The notes below the pieces were generated by a model. That model saw only the letters and a program-made list of their open reading frames with translations, was not told the origin of the DNA and searched no databases. Below are positions 34,587-43,849 of a DNA stretch of 64,000 nt, piece by piece. The translations under genes and the position numbers were made by a program. The DNA is from Bacillus sp. FJAT-14578 (lineage in GTDB: Bacteria > Bacillota > Bacilli > Bacillales > Bacillaceae_H): positions 131,116-195,115 of the forward strand of contig NZ_KI632508.1 in the NCBI RefSeq assembly GCF_000504165.1, in the 5' to 3' direction. The stretch's first letter is position 1. Each line of letters starts with the position of its first letter.

Positions 34587-34618
34587 AAAAGAGGAGGCAA
34601 GCGCCTCCTCTTTCGTCT
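34587..34618 (-). terminator. Terminator of the bio operon
   Basis: AAAGAGGAGGC and GCCTCCTCTTT with a 4-base loop, then TGCTTT. Confidence 0.85.
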
Positions 34619-35617
34619 TTACAATGCACATTCTTCAATTTCAAAACCAAGGTCTTCAATGATTCCCCAGTCAGCAGTCGGTTCCTGTCCTTGTGTGGTT
34701 AAATAGTCACCGACAAAAATCGAGTTGGCCGCGAATAATCCTAAAGGCTGTAAGGATCGTAAATTCAATTCACGCCCGCCGGAAATACGGATTTCCTTCG
34801 TCGGATTCACAAAACGCATCATCGCCAAAATTTTCAAGCATTTAACAGGTGTCAACCTCTCCTGCCCCTCTAAAGGAGTACCCTTAATCGAAACAAGGAA
34901 ATTGCATGGGATGGAATCAGCGTTTAAGCGATTCAGTTCAAAAGCGATGTCTACCGCTTGTTCATTCGTTTCCCCCATTCCAAAAATTGCGCCTGAACAT
35001 GGAGAGATCCCTGCATCTTTTGCCTTTTCGACCGTATCTACGCGATCGTCGTACGTATGGGTCGAACAAATATTTTCATAATTTTCAACATGTGTATTCA
35101 AGTTATGATTATAACGGTGAACCCCCGCTTCCGCTAAGCGCGTTGCCTGGTCTTCATTTAAAAAGCCTAGACAACAGCAAATTTTCAAATCGGTATTTTC
35201 ACGAATCTCTTTTACGGCCCCAATCACATGCTCTACCTCTTTATCGGTAGGACGTCGACCAGAAGCAACGATACAATAAGTTCCTGCCTTACGTCGTTTC
35301 GCTTCATATGCCCCCTCCACGATTTTTTCCTGTGTCAGCCATGCATAACGATCAATTGGCGCTTCTGACACGATGGACTGAGAACAGTAGCCGCAATCCT
35401 CTGGACACAATCCTGATTTCGTATTGATAATCATGTTAAGCTTAACCTTTTTTCCGTAATAATGATGACGAATGATATAAGCCGCATTCATCAATTCTAA
35501 AATGTCTTCCTCTTTCGCCTGTAAGATGGCCAAGGCATTCTCGCGGCTAATTGCGTTGCCTTCAATGACCCCTTGAGCGATTTCTTTCCATGTTTTTTTC
35601 GTTTGGACTAGTTCCAT
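34619..35617 (-). CDS. bioB: Biotin synthase
   Basis: 332 residues, radical SAM enzyme inserting sulfur into dethiobiotin. [4Fe-4S] motif CPEDCGYCSQS near residue 70; other cluster ligands and conserved blocks are present (GTYCIVASGRRPT, ICCCLGFL, YNHNLNTH, IRISGGRE). ATG 35617 lies inside the end of bioD (10-base overlap) and aligns with known BioB starts; the longer frame from 35737 has no SD. Last gene of bioA-bioD-bioB. Confidence 0.96.
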   Translation of the reverse strand: MELVQTKKTWKEIAQGVIEGNAISRENALAILQAKEEDILELMNAAYIIRHHYYGKKVKLNMIINTKSGLCPEDCGYCSQSIVSEAPIDRYAWLTQEKIVEGAYEAKRRKAGTYCIVASGRRPTDKEVEHVIGAVKEIRENTDLKICCCLGFLNEDQATRLAEAGVHRYNHNLNTHVENYENICSTHTYDDRVDTVEKAKDAGISPCSGAIFGMGETNEQAVDIAFELNRLNADSIPCNFLVSIKGTPLEGQERLTPVKCLKILAMMRFVNPTKEIRISGGRELNLRSLQPLGLFAANSIFVGDYLTTQGQEPTADWGIIEDLGFEIEECAL

Positions 35618-36327
35618 TGCTCCATCCCCCGTTTTCTTATAATAGAATGAATAAAAGATGTATCTATATATTGATTGCAAGCCTGGAGAACCGCCTCCCT
35701 TGAAGGGTGGTCTCCAAGATGCGGTAAAGCTCCCCACACTCTTACATTCCCATATGTTTCAATCATGTTTATATTCTCTTTCACTCTCTCATTTTGCGAA
35801 GAGTGATAACCTGAAAGAATCACCCCGGCTACTTGTAAGCCATACTGACGTGCATACTCAATCGTTAAAACAGTATGATTCACCGTTCCTAAAGTCGGTC
35901 TCGCTACAATTAAAAGCGGCATCTGCATTGCTTGGGCCACATGAATGACCATACAGTCGGAAGCATATGGAACGGCCAGGCCGCCTGCTCCTTCTACAAG
36001 CATAAACTCATGTCTCTTCGCTAATAAAGTGAAATGGGTAAGGAGATCGGCCATCGCCACCTCTCGTCCGGCTCGTTTTAAAGCCAATGCAGGCGCTAAA
36101 GGTTCAGGTACGGCATATGGGCAAATATCCGAAGCTTCGTCCAAAACGCCTGACAACACTTTTAAGCGCCACGCATCTCCATCCATATCATTTGCATGGT
36201 GACCGCTTTGGACAGGCTTATAAACTCCGGCATCCACGCCTTTTTCTCTCAAAGCACCAGCCAAGCCGCCTGTGACGAGCGTTTTTCCTACTTCCGTATC
36301 TGTGGCTGTGACAAATAACCCGTTCAT
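35608..36327 (-). CDS. bioD: Dethiobiotin synthetase
   Basis: 239 residues. ATP-dependent ring closure of 7,8-diaminononanoate with CO2. P-loop TATDTEVGKTLVTGGLA at 7-23, KPVQSGHH for substrate, and VEGAGGLAVPY. Overlaps bioA by 4 bases (ATGA) and bioB by 10, showing tight coupling. Confidence 0.95.
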   Translation of the reverse strand: MNGLFVTATDTEVGKTLVTGGLAGALREKGVDAGVYKPVQSGHHANDMDGDAWRLKVLSGVLDEASDICPYAVPEPLAPALALKRAGREVAMADLLTHFTLLAKRHEFMLVEGAGGLAVPYASDCMVIHVAQAMQMPLLIVARPTLGTVNHTVLTIEYARQYGLQVAGVILSGYHSSQNERVKENINMIETYGNVRVWGALPHLGDHPSREAVLQACNQYIDTSFIHSIIRKRGMEQWN

Positions 36328-37709
36328 TCTTCATTTCCTTCCGTGATGTCATATATGGCTTGATGTAAAATAGACAGCATTTCATCAAGCTCTTCAATGG
36401 TAGACGCAAGCGGAGGCATAAATACAATTACATTTCCAAGCGGACGCAGCAGCATGCCAAGCTCTCTTGTCCGGCGGCACACAAGAACCCCTACCCTTTC
36501 TTTCCACTCGAATGGTTCTTTCGTTTCCTTGTCCTTCACCAGTTCGATGCCTGCCATAAATCCTTTTTGGCGAACATCTCCTACATGTTTCAACTCATAA
36601 AACTCTTTTAAACGTTTTTCAAGATACATAGATTTGCTGGCTACTTCGTCCACAAGTGATGTTTTTTCAAACAACTCAAGATTTGCTAAGGCGGCCGCAC
36701 ATCCAAGCGGGTTCCCCGTATAACTATGTCCGTGGAAAAACGTTTTTTGTTCCTCGTATTCTCCTAAAAACGCATTGTAGACTTCATCTGTCGTTACGGT
36801 AATGGCAACTGGAAGGTAACCTCCTGTAATTCCTTTTCCGGCCGTCAAAATATCCGGTGTGACATCCTCATGCTCACAGGCAAACATTTTTCCGGTTCTT
36901 CCAAATCCCGTCGCTACCTCATCTGCAATCATAAGGACATCATATTTCGTGCACAGCTCCCTTACTCCCCGTAAATAACCTTCAGGCATGACGATAATTC
37001 CGCTTGCCCCTTGTACAATCGGCTCTATAATTAAAGCGGCGATTTCATGTCCCCGTGTATTCAACATCTTCTCTAACTCTTCCAAATGTTTTTGGACAAT
37101 TGTGTCTCGATCTTCGCCGTAAGGAGATCGATAAATAAATGGATATGAGATTTTAATGGAAGGAAACAAAAGCGACCGATACGTTTCATGGAATAAATCA
37201 ATGGCTCCAACCGATACCGCTCCGATTGTATCTCCATGATAGGCTTCCTTCATTGTTATAAAGTGTTGCTTTTCGGGTTTTCCTTTATGCTGCCAATATT
37301 GATAGGCCATTTTGATTGCGATTTCTACGGATGTAGCCCCTGCATCCGAATAAAACACCTTCTTTAATCCTTTTGGCATAAGCTTCACTAATTTTTCGGC
37401 CAATAGCACGGATGGAACATTTGCCATCCCTAAAAGAGTAGAATGAGCCACAAGATTCAGCTGGTCACGAATGGCTTCGTTAATCTCTTCTACACAATGG
37501 CCATGTACATTCAGCCAAATTGACGAAACCCCATCCCAGTAACTGTTTCCCTGCATATCAAATAACTTTCGCCCTTTTCCATGTGTAATAATGACAGGGT
37601 TGTCTTCTATGTATTGTTTCATTTGCGTAAATGGATGCCAAACATATTCTTTGTTTTTGGCCGCCATTTCTTCATATGTGAATTGTGTATATGGTTTTGT
37701 CGCCGTCAT
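36324..37709 (-). CDS. bioA: Diaminopelargonic acid aminotransferase
   Basis: 461 residues, class III PLP aminotransferase making 7,8-diaminononanoate from KAPA. Motifs: VWHPFTQMKQY near residue 23, DGVSSIWLNVHGH, AYHGDTIGAVSVG, IADEVATGFGRTG and PLP lysine in LTAGKGITGGYLP. Whether the amino donor is SAM, or lysine as in B. subtilis BioK, cannot be read off. First gene of bioADB; a BirA box lies 22 bases upstream. bioW, bioF and bioI, part of the B. subtilis operon, are absent here. Confidence 0.95.
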   Translation of the reverse strand: MTATKPYTQFTYEEMAAKNKEYVWHPFTQMKQYIEDNPVIITHGKGRKLFDMQGNSYWDGVSSIWLNVHGHCVEEINEAIRDQLNLVAHSTLLGMANVPSVLLAEKLVKLMPKGLKKVFYSDAGATSVEIAIKMAYQYWQHKGKPEKQHFITMKEAYHGDTIGAVSVGAIDLFHETYRSLLFPSIKISYPFIYRSPYGEDRDTIVQKHLEELEKMLNTRGHEIAALIIEPIVQGASGIIVMPEGYLRGVRELCTKYDVLMIADEVATGFGRTGKMFACEHEDVTPDILTAGKGITGGYLPVAITVTTDEVYNAFLGEYEEQKTFFHGHSYTGNPLGCAAALANLELFEKTSLVDEVASKSMYLEKRLKEFYELKHVGDVRQKGFMAGIELVKDKETKEPFEWKERVGVLVCRRTRELGMLLRPLGNVIVFMPPLASTIEELDEMLSILHQAIYDITEGNEE

Positions 37710-37730
37710 TTCTCCTTCTCACCCTCTTAT

Positions 37731-37761
37731 TTGTTAACTTATTATATATAAAAGTTAACAT
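37731..37761 (-). promoter_or_regulatory. BirA operator of bioADB
   Basis: TTGTTAAC-N15-GTTAACAT is a near-perfect BirA box. The spacer contains TATAAT on the minus strand, so the operator covers the -10 element. Confidence 0.88.
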
Positions 37762-37915
37762 TAATGATGAAGCGGTGTCAATTTAATTCCACAAAATTCC
37801 TGGCGTTCTTCTTTCTATACACGAAAACTCTGTTTTATTTCATCGTTTGATTTTTTGTTCCTTCTATACATAAGTTAGGGCATAGTTAAAAAACTATAGA
37901 AAAGGAGGCAACAAC

Positions 37916-38191
37916 ATGGCAAAAAGAAGACGGAAATTGCTCGTACCGGAAGCACACGAAGGAATGGAACAATTAAAAGGAAATGTGATGAAACGAGATG
38001 GCTACAGCGTCATGGATGATAACCCCAATGAGGTGAAATATGAGGTAGCAAAAGAATTGAACATTCCGTTGCAGCATGGGAGAAATGGACATCTAACCTC
38101 GGAACAAGCCGGTAAAATCGGAGGGCAAATTGGCGGGCGTATGGTTAAAGAGTTAATTAAAATGGCTCAACAGTCCTTGAATAAGCAGTAA
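37916..38191 (+). CDS. Alpha/beta-type small acid-soluble spore protein
   Basis: 91 residues with the SASP C-terminal signature (GGQIGGRMVKELIKMAQQSL) and the germination-protease segment YEVAKELNI. Such proteins coat spore DNA and protect it from UV and heat. The N-terminal 35 residues (MAKRRRKLLVPEAHEGMEQL) are longer than in the major SASPs, closer to SspF-like minor types. SD AAAGGAGG. Forespore (sigma-G) expression is expected; I cannot fix the promoter. Confidence 0.85.
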   Translation: MAKRRRKLLVPEAHEGMEQLKGNVMKRDGYSVMDDNPNEVKYEVAKELNIPLQHGRNGHLTSEQAGKIGGQIGGRMVKELIKMAQQSLNKQ

Positions 38192-38308
38192 AAGAGGTCA
38201 TATCCGCACTGTTTTTTTATGATCAACCTTCTTCATCATTTCTTTGACAATTTATGAGACATTTCCCGAGAAATATGTCGATTATATTCTTTATATGTCA
38301 AGAAAGTG

Positions 38309-38461
38309 GTTGTCCCATAATTCCTAAACAGACCATAAGCATTATTTTTTTACTGAAAGGACCCGCCACGTAATCCTTGATTTTACTGGATTTTCATGAC
38401 GGGTCCTTTTAGGAGGATGGCTCAAAAGGTATGTTTTTCTATACCTTTTGAGCCATCCTCT
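38309..38461. repeat. Two-hairpin dispersed repeat, copy 4 (inverted)
   Basis: Reads TGTCCCATAATTCCTAAACA, ACCATAAGCA, then the CCGCCACG...TGACGGG hairpin and the GAGGATGGCTCAAAAGGTAT hairpin: the same parts as 19707-19856 in opposite orientation. It lies downstream of the nuclease gene and may terminate it. Confidence 0.78.
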
Positions 38462-38481
38462 TTCTCGTAAAATTCATAGCG

Positions 38482-40950
38482 TTACTTAATAAATCCTGCT
38501 ATAAAATTAACCACTGTTTTAAAGAAGACATGCTTATGCGGTTTCTCTTTTAAATCGATTTGCACCAAAACAGGATCATGGTCACTCGCACGTCCATGCT
38601 CTTCTGTAAAATCGGAGTTAATATGGACGATATCCGCTTCCGTTCTTTCAGCTAGGTTATTTGATACTAAAATGTGATCGAGCACTTGGGCATTTCCTTG
38701 ATAATTATAGGTGTATTGTTCATTAGAAGAAAGTTGCTCAATCATATTTATTAAACTATTCCCTTTTAACACTTCAAGCGGCTCAGAGAATTGGAAATCA
38801 TTTAAATCTCCTAACACCACGACATTGGCCTCGTTGTCTTTTCGTATTATCTCTTCAACAAAACCATTCACCACTTCCGCAATCTCTTTACGTTGCTCTT
38901 CACTCTCTAGTACAGGAGGCTGATTAGAACCAAACAAGGCATCATCTCCCCCTTTGGAGTTAAAATGGTTAGCAATTACCGTTACTTTTCGCCCTTTAAA
39001 TTTAAACTCTGCAGCTAAAGGTTTACGGGAGTTTTCAAAAACAGGATTTGTGGGGTCAATTCGACCAGGGTTATGAGACAATCCATGTTTTCCTATTTCA
39101 ACTGGAGTAATCGCATCTCCCTTTGGCTTATCATCAACAAGCTGTACGCGCTCTGGGTTATAGATATAGCCAACACGAATGTTTCCGCCAGGCTGTCCTC
39201 CATCTTGGTTGTTTTCAGGAGCAATATCCGTAAAGGCATATTCCGGCCCTCCCGCCGCTTTGATGGCTTCAATTAATGCCATGTAGCTTTCACTTGCATC
39301 TGTTGTCCCATCATTTTTTGCCCCATTATTATCTTGCATTTCCACTAAGGCGACAATATCAGGGGTTTTTAATTTTTCAACAACGGCTTTCGCTAACTTC
39401 TCTGTTTTTTCCGCTCCAACTGATTTGGAGAAATTTTCGACATTATACGATGCAACTGTTAGCTGGTCTTTGTCGAATTCAATAGTGGTTGCTTCCCTTT
39501 CCAACTCACCTTCTGTGACTCCAGGAAGAGCCTCCGTATTGAGTAGCTTAAAATTCCCATAGCTGTAGTGTATAACCCCTTTAATGGCATCATGGAACGA
39601 GTCCCCCACTTTTACTTGAGGCTCGTCCTTTACAATGATGTCATCAATGGTGATTCTCTCTGGGTTCGCATCGTCTTCTTCAAGTAAAATCCCGCCGGCT
39701 GTTGTATACATGGCATCAATAGGCTGATTGCCCGGAACAACTTTGATCTCTCCGTTTTTGTCCGTAGGACCCACTACTTTTGCATTCGCTACTTGAACGT
39801 ACATTCCCTCAATGCTTTCAAAAAAGTCTATGCCGTCTTCTTTTGGATCAAATTCACTGAAGCGATCGTTATCAATGATCGTCGTTGGCAAAATATACTC
39901 ACCTTCTCCGAGTACGATTGGAGAAGGGAGGGGATTATCGGCTGAAATCTTCTTCACTGCTGTATCTATCAATTCCGTGATAGTCAGTTCTCCATCATAG
40001 CCATGTTCTTTGACTTCCCCGTCTATTGAAACCTTATCACCAACTCGAACACTTGTAGTGGATTTATGATATACATAGATACCTTCCGAAGTCTTCACCT
40101 CTTGGTCAGGCTGGTCGTCTTGAATATAAAACCCTCTCTCCTCAACCGCTGTTACGATTCCTTGAATATTTTTCACGGTTTGACCTGCATATGGGGATGT
40201 ATGGGCAGTTCCTTGAATATCGCGAATTCGAAGAGTCGGCGGTGGAATTTCGCCGTCCCCCGGCGTGCCCGTATCTCCTCCGTCTGGTTGTTCAGAAGTT
40301 TGTCCAAGAGAGTTAACCGGTGTTGGCTCTTTTACTTCAAAGTCAGCCTTATTATTATTCGTATCCACATTCGGGTCTTTTCTTTGAGCACTTGTTGTAT
40401 TACTCAACGAATCAGTAGGTGCATCCCCTTCAAATGGTTTTGCTGAAGAACCGTAACCCACAAAATCGACAACGTCGGAATCGTCTTTTCCCGTTACAGC
40501 CTCCCCATTACGAACAAGAGCCACCTTTCCGCTTGAACTGCCCATGGCAATGTTGCCTTCTGCATCAGCAGTCGGTAAAGATATAGCCGTTCCATTAGCA
40601 CCTGCTGCTTGCTGTACTAAATAATATGATTTCGGCTGTATCGTGCCTTCTAGTTCTGTTGTATACTCTATTTTAAAAATTCCCGTCGAAGATGCGTACT
40701 GTACCGACCACCCCTCTAATGCAACGGCTTGATCAGTAGGGTTATAAAGCTCAATGAAATCATTTTTTAGTGCAGCTCCGCTGTTTCCCCCGCCGCCGTA
40801 TACTTCACTGATAACAATATGATCTGCCGCGTTTGTTTCAGCTTTTGCCGTTGAGGAAATAGCAAGAGACGATAGGCTTCCGGTTAATAAAAAAGAAGCA
40901 AATGATACACTCAATACTTTTTTCATCTTCATCAGTTTTTTGATTTCCAC
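38482..40950 (-). CDS. Secreted multidomain nuclease (LTD + OB + EEP domains)
   Basis: 822 residues from GTG 40950 (GGAG 7 bases upstream). Signal peptide ends near AKA (about 38). Lamin-tail domain about 43-160 (IVISEVYGGGGNSGAALKND), proline/glycine linker, OB-fold nuclease-associated domain 245-460 (IRDIQGTAHTSPYAGQTVKN), then an endonuclease/exonuclease/phosphatase domain 495-805 with SYNVENFS, ANHFNSKGGDD, LGDLNDFQ and ASDHDPV, the metal and catalytic residues. This is the ExeM/NucH/YhcR type of extracellular DNase/nucleotidase, used for nutrient phosphate or biofilm DNA. No LPXTG sorting signal; the C-terminus is weakly hydrophobic (FFKTVVNFIAGFIK). Confidence 0.88.
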   Translation of the reverse strand: MEIKKLMKMKKVLSVSFASFLLTGSLSSLAISSTAKAETNAADHIVISEVYGGGGNSGAALKNDFIELYNPTDQAVALEGWSVQYASSTGIFKIEYTTELEGTIQPKSYYLVQQAAGANGTAISLPTADAEGNIAMGSSSGKVALVRNGEAVTGKDDSDVVDFVGYGSSAKPFEGDAPTDSLSNTTSAQRKDPNVDTNNNKADFEVKEPTPVNSLGQTSEQPDGGDTGTPGDGEIPPPTLRIRDIQGTAHTSPYAGQTVKNIQGIVTAVEERGFYIQDDQPDQEVKTSEGIYVYHKSTTSVRVGDKVSIDGEVKEHGYDGELTITELIDTAVKKISADNPLPSPIVLGEGEYILPTTIIDNDRFSEFDPKEDGIDFFESIEGMYVQVANAKVVGPTDKNGEIKVVPGNQPIDAMYTTAGGILLEEDDANPERITIDDIIVKDEPQVKVGDSFHDAIKGVIHYSYGNFKLLNTEALPGVTEGELEREATTIEFDKDQLTVASYNVENFSKSVGAEKTEKLAKAVVEKLKTPDIVALVEMQDNNGAKNDGTTDASESYMALIEAIKAAGGPEYAFTDIAPENNQDGGQPGGNIRVGYIYNPERVQLVDDKPKGDAITPVEIGKHGLSHNPGRIDPTNPVFENSRKPLAAEFKFKGRKVTVIANHFNSKGGDDALFGSNQPPVLESEEQRKEIAEVVNGFVEEIIRKDNEANVVVLGDLNDFQFSEPLEVLKGNSLINMIEQLSSNEQYTYNYQGNAQVLDHILVSNNLAERTEADIVHINSDFTEEHGRASDHDPVLVQIDLKEKPHKHVFFKTVVNFIAGFIK

Positions 40951-40969
40951 TCTCAAACTCCCTCTCTTC

Positions 40970-40985
40970 ATATTGATATCAATAT
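40970..40985. promoter_or_regulatory. 16-bp perfect palindrome before the nuclease gene
   Basis: ATATTGATATCAATAT lies 20-35 bases upstream of the nuclease start. It could be an operator; it does not match the Fur 7-1-7 box well, and the regulator is unknown. Confidence 0.4.
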
Positions 40986-41144
40986 CGTTGAATGACATTA
41001 CATTTTCCAATATAGCAATGAGATATCAATCCTATATTTTATTAGTGTTAAAATATTATTAATTTACAGAAATGAAAAATATATCCATATTATTCCTCTC
41101 ACCACTGCCATTTATGGGGGTGTTTTAGCAAAATAAATGGACAT

Positions 41145-41174
41145 AAAAAAAGGCCCTGCTTAAGCAGAGCCTTT
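41145..41174 (-). terminator. Terminator of dctP
   Basis: AAAGGCTCTGC and GCAGGGCCTTT with a TTAA loop, then TTTT. Confidence 0.82.
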
Positions 41175-41178
41175 CTCA

Positions 41179-42444
41179 TTATTTCGCTACCGTAATATTT
41201 GCTTCTTCCATTTTATCTTCTAAAGGAGGATGGAACTCGTTTTCCATTTTTGATACAACAACCGTCGCTACACCGTTTCCGATTAAATTCGTAATCGCAC
41301 GGGCTTCTGACATGAAGCGATCTACCCCGAGAATTAAAGCCATACCCTCAACCGGGATACTTGGGAACACGGCAAGTGTAGCCGCTAATGTAACGAAGCC
41401 GGAACCCGTAACCCCTGCTGCACCTTTAGAAGTCAGCATTAAGACTCCAAGAAGTGTTAATTGCTCCACAAGAGAAAGATCTACACCATACGCCTGTGCT
41501 ATGAACAAAGCAGCCATAGACAAGTAAATGGAAGTCCCGTCCAAGTTAAAGGAATACCCCGTCGGAAGAACAAGACCTACAACAGACTTAGAACATCCGT
41601 ATCTCTCTAATTTGGTCATCATCTTAGGTAAAGCTGCTTCGGATGAAGAAGTACCGATAACCAAGAAAATTTCTTCTTTAATGTAACGGATAAAACTGAA
41701 GATACTAAAGCCATACATTTTACAAATAGCTCCGAGTACAAGGATAACAAAGAGCGCCATCGTTGTGTATACAGAACCCATTAACTTACCGAGATAGATT
41801 AAAGAACCGAATCCGAACTTGCCAATTGTAAAGGACATGGCACCGAAAGCTGCGATCGGAGAAACTTTCATAATCATGTTTACCATACCAAACAAAACTT
41901 CGGTGATTTTCTCGAAGAAATCAATAACCGGTTTCCCGTTCTTGCCCATTCCAGCTAACGCCAAACCGAATAAAACAGCGATGAAAAGTACTGGAAGCAG
42001 TTCACCATTTGCAAAAGCTCCAACAAAACTATCAGGAATAATTGACATAATGAAATCCATCATGCCATGAGAAGTCTCTTCTGCAGCAGTAGTATATTGG
42101 GAAATGTCACCTTTAGATGCGTTAGATGCATCAAATCCCTCTCCGGCTTGAAATACATTTGCTACTAGAATACCAATTGCCAGCGCAATGCTGGATACAA
42201 TTTCAAAATATAATAATGCCTTTCCACCAATCTTACCAACCTTTTTAAGATCACCCATTCCAGCGATACCAATAACAATTGTAAGGAACACGATTGGCGC
42301 GATAATCATTTTTACCATTTTAATAAAGATATCAGCTAATACTTTTAACTCAGCACCATATACAGGGAACATCGCCCCAAAAATAATACCTAGAATAATA
42401 GCTGTTATAACCTGTGTTGTTAGACTCTTAAAATTAAATTTCAT
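41179..42444 (-). CDS. dctP: C4-dicarboxylate/H+ symporter DctP (DctA family)
   Basis: 421 residues, as B. subtilis DctP. SDF fold: TM helices, the serine-rich re-entrant loop IGTSSSEAALPKM (HP1) and the TM7/TM8 motifs GYSFNLDGTSIYL and DRFMSEARAITNLIGNG. Takes up succinate, fumarate and malate. ATG 42444 follows GGGGAGGG; the frame to 42555 is leader. The leader contains a consensus cre site and a 17-bp hairpin. Downstream of dctB; regulated in B. subtilis by DctS-DctR. Confidence 0.94.
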   Translation of the reverse strand: MKFNFKSLTTQVITAIILGIIFGAMFPVYGAELKVLADIFIKMVKMIIAPIVFLTIVIGIAGMGDLKKVGKIGGKALLYFEIVSSIALAIGILVANVFQAGEGFDASNASKGDISQYTTAAEETSHGMMDFIMSIIPDSFVGAFANGELLPVLFIAVLFGLALAGMGKNGKPVIDFFEKITEVLFGMVNMIMKVSPIAAFGAMSFTIGKFGFGSLIYLGKLMGSVYTTMALFVILVLGAICKMYGFSIFSFIRYIKEEIFLVIGTSSSEAALPKMMTKLERYGCSKSVVGLVLPTGYSFNLDGTSIYLSMAALFIAQAYGVDLSLVEQLTLLGVLMLTSKGAAGVTGSGFVTLAATLAVFPSIPVEGMALILGVDRFMSEARAITNLIGNGVATVVVSKMENEFHPPLEDKMEEANITVAK

Positions 42445-42467
42445 CTCTTTTCCCTCCCCTTTCAATT

Positions 42468-42481
42468 TGTTAACGCTTACA
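42468..42481 (-). promoter_or_regulatory. Consensus cre site before dctP
   Basis: Minus strand TGTAAGCGTTAACA fits TGWAARCGYTWNCW at every position. Expected to mediate CcpA repression of dicarboxylate uptake in rich sugar. Confidence 0.72.
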
Positions 42482-42564
42482 CTTTCCTGTTGATTAAATA
42501 TTAACGAATTATTGAGAAAATTTAAATTTATGGTGATAATGGTCTTTTTGTTCATTTTGGTCTC

Positions 42565-42606
42565 TTAAATTTTAGAGGCCCTTGAAAAAGGGCCTCTAAA
42601 ATTTAA
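42565..42606. repeat. 17-bp perfect hairpin in the dctB-dctP gap
   Basis: TTAAATTTTAGAGGCCC and its exact complement around loop TTGAAAAA. It lies upstream of dctP; the AT-rich outer stem may give terminator or attenuator function. Confidence 0.6.
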
Positions 42607-42608
42607 AG

Positions 42609-42669
42609 ACCCTTTTTTGCTATCACGACTAAACTAAGTTCATATCATAACGTAATAGCAAAAAAGGGT
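42609..42669 (-). terminator. 15-bp inverted repeat directly after dctB
   Basis: ACCCTTTTTTGCTAT and ATAGCAAAAAAGGGT with a 31-base loop. It begins 3 bases after the dctB stop and precedes the hairpin at 42565-42606, giving two tandem stem-loops before dctP. Confidence 0.5.
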
Positions 42670-42671
42670 GT

Positions 42672-43718
42672 CTATTCGACTCTATTGAATTGTTTAATCA
42701 TCTCTACAAGCTCTTCTGTTGCTTCTTCTTCAAACTGTTCGTAAATCGGTTGAAGTTTTTGGCGCCACTTCTTTTTCTCGTCTTCCGTTAAATAATATAC
42801 TTTAATATCAGATTCTTTCTGAATATGTTTTAATTGTTGTTCATTCATTAACTTCGATTGTTCCAAAATCCAGGTTGTCGTCTCTTTCATCGCCTCTTCA
42901 ATGAGCCGCTGAACATCTGGCGGCAAACGTTTCCAAAACTCTTCGTTCATCAAGACTGTATACCCTAAGTACCCATGATTGCTGATGGTCATATAGCGCT
43001 GAAGCTGATAAAAACGCTTTGAATAAATATTTGAAATCGTGTTTTCTTGGCCGTCAAATTCATGTTTTTGTAAAGACTCGTAAACCTGGTTAAATGGAAC
43101 TGCCCGCGGTTGCGCTCCTAATAATCGAAACTGTTCTTCAATCACTTCACTCGGCATAATCCGGAAACTCTGTCCCTTAAAATCATCAGGTTCAAGCAGC
43201 GGACTTTTATTGCTCGTCATTTGTTTAAAACCGTTGCTCCATAAAGCAAGTCCCTTTAAGTTCTCTTCCTCAAGCATCGTTAATAGCTTTTGGCCAACAT
43301 CTCCCATAAAAACTTGCTCTACTTCATCATAGCTTTCAAAAATAAAAGGTAGATCAAACATTTGCCATTCCGGCATGATTTCGGTCATTTTTGAAAAAGA
43401 CGGGGCAATCATTTGCACATCATTTCTCTTTAAAGCAGAGATTTCCTCATCATCAGAATATAGAGCCCCATTAGGAAATACCTCTACTTTAACGCGGCCT
43501 TTTGATTTTTGAGTCACAATTTCAGCAAATTTTTGAGCCGCCAGTCCCTTCGGTGTATTTTCTGCGACCACATGGCTGAAGTTAATGACAATTTGTTCAT
43601 TTAACCCTTCTTGTTCATCGTCATAATGAACGTCTTTTTCAAATACATCGTAACCGAATAAAAAGAAAAATAACAGAAATAAACTGACAAATACACTTGT
43701 GCCTATAAATGCCTTCAT
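42672..43718 (-). CDS. dctB: Dicarboxylate-binding protein DctB (TRAP-type SBP)
   Basis: 348 residues: N-terminal membrane anchor (3-24), then a DctP-type solute-binding domain (NFSHVVAENTPKGLAAQKFA, EVFPNGALYSDDEEISALK, FDGQENTISNIYS). No TRAP membrane subunits are nearby. In B. subtilis DctB is an accessory sensor that works with DctS, and the same dct gene set here supports that role. Divergent from dctS across 131 bases; followed by dctP. Confidence 0.9.
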   Translation of the reverse strand: MKAFIGTSVFVSLFLLFFFLFGYDVFEKDVHYDDEQEGLNEQIVINFSHVVAENTPKGLAAQKFAEIVTQKSKGRVKVEVFPNGALYSDDEEISALKRNDVQMIAPSFSKMTEIMPEWQMFDLPFIFESYDEVEQVFMGDVGQKLLTMLEEENLKGLALWSNGFKQMTSNKSPLLEPDDFKGQSFRIMPSEVIEEQFRLLGAQPRAVPFNQVYESLQKHEFDGQENTISNIYSKRFYQLQRYMTISNHGYLGYTVLMNEEFWKRLPPDVQRLIEEAMKETTTWILEQSKLMNEQQLKHIQKESDIKVYYLTEDEKKKWRQKLQPIYEQFEEEATEELVEMIKQFNRVE

Positions 43719-43849
43719 GAGTTTTCACATCTCTATGGAATTTTTTTAGTTTGATAATATTTTAACACGGCCTTTTCCTCCATGGTAAAATAAAGTAACG
43801 TTTTATTCAAAGAGGCTTTTTCGCACCAAAGGCTGGAGGCACATTCCTT

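Noticed and set aside
13231..38461. CRISPR array
   Set aside because: The repeats are widely separated, palindromic and lack regular spacers; no cas genes are present.
40970..40985. Fur box upstream of the nuclease
   Set aside because: The palindrome does not match the 7-1-7 Fur consensus well; left as an unidentified operator.
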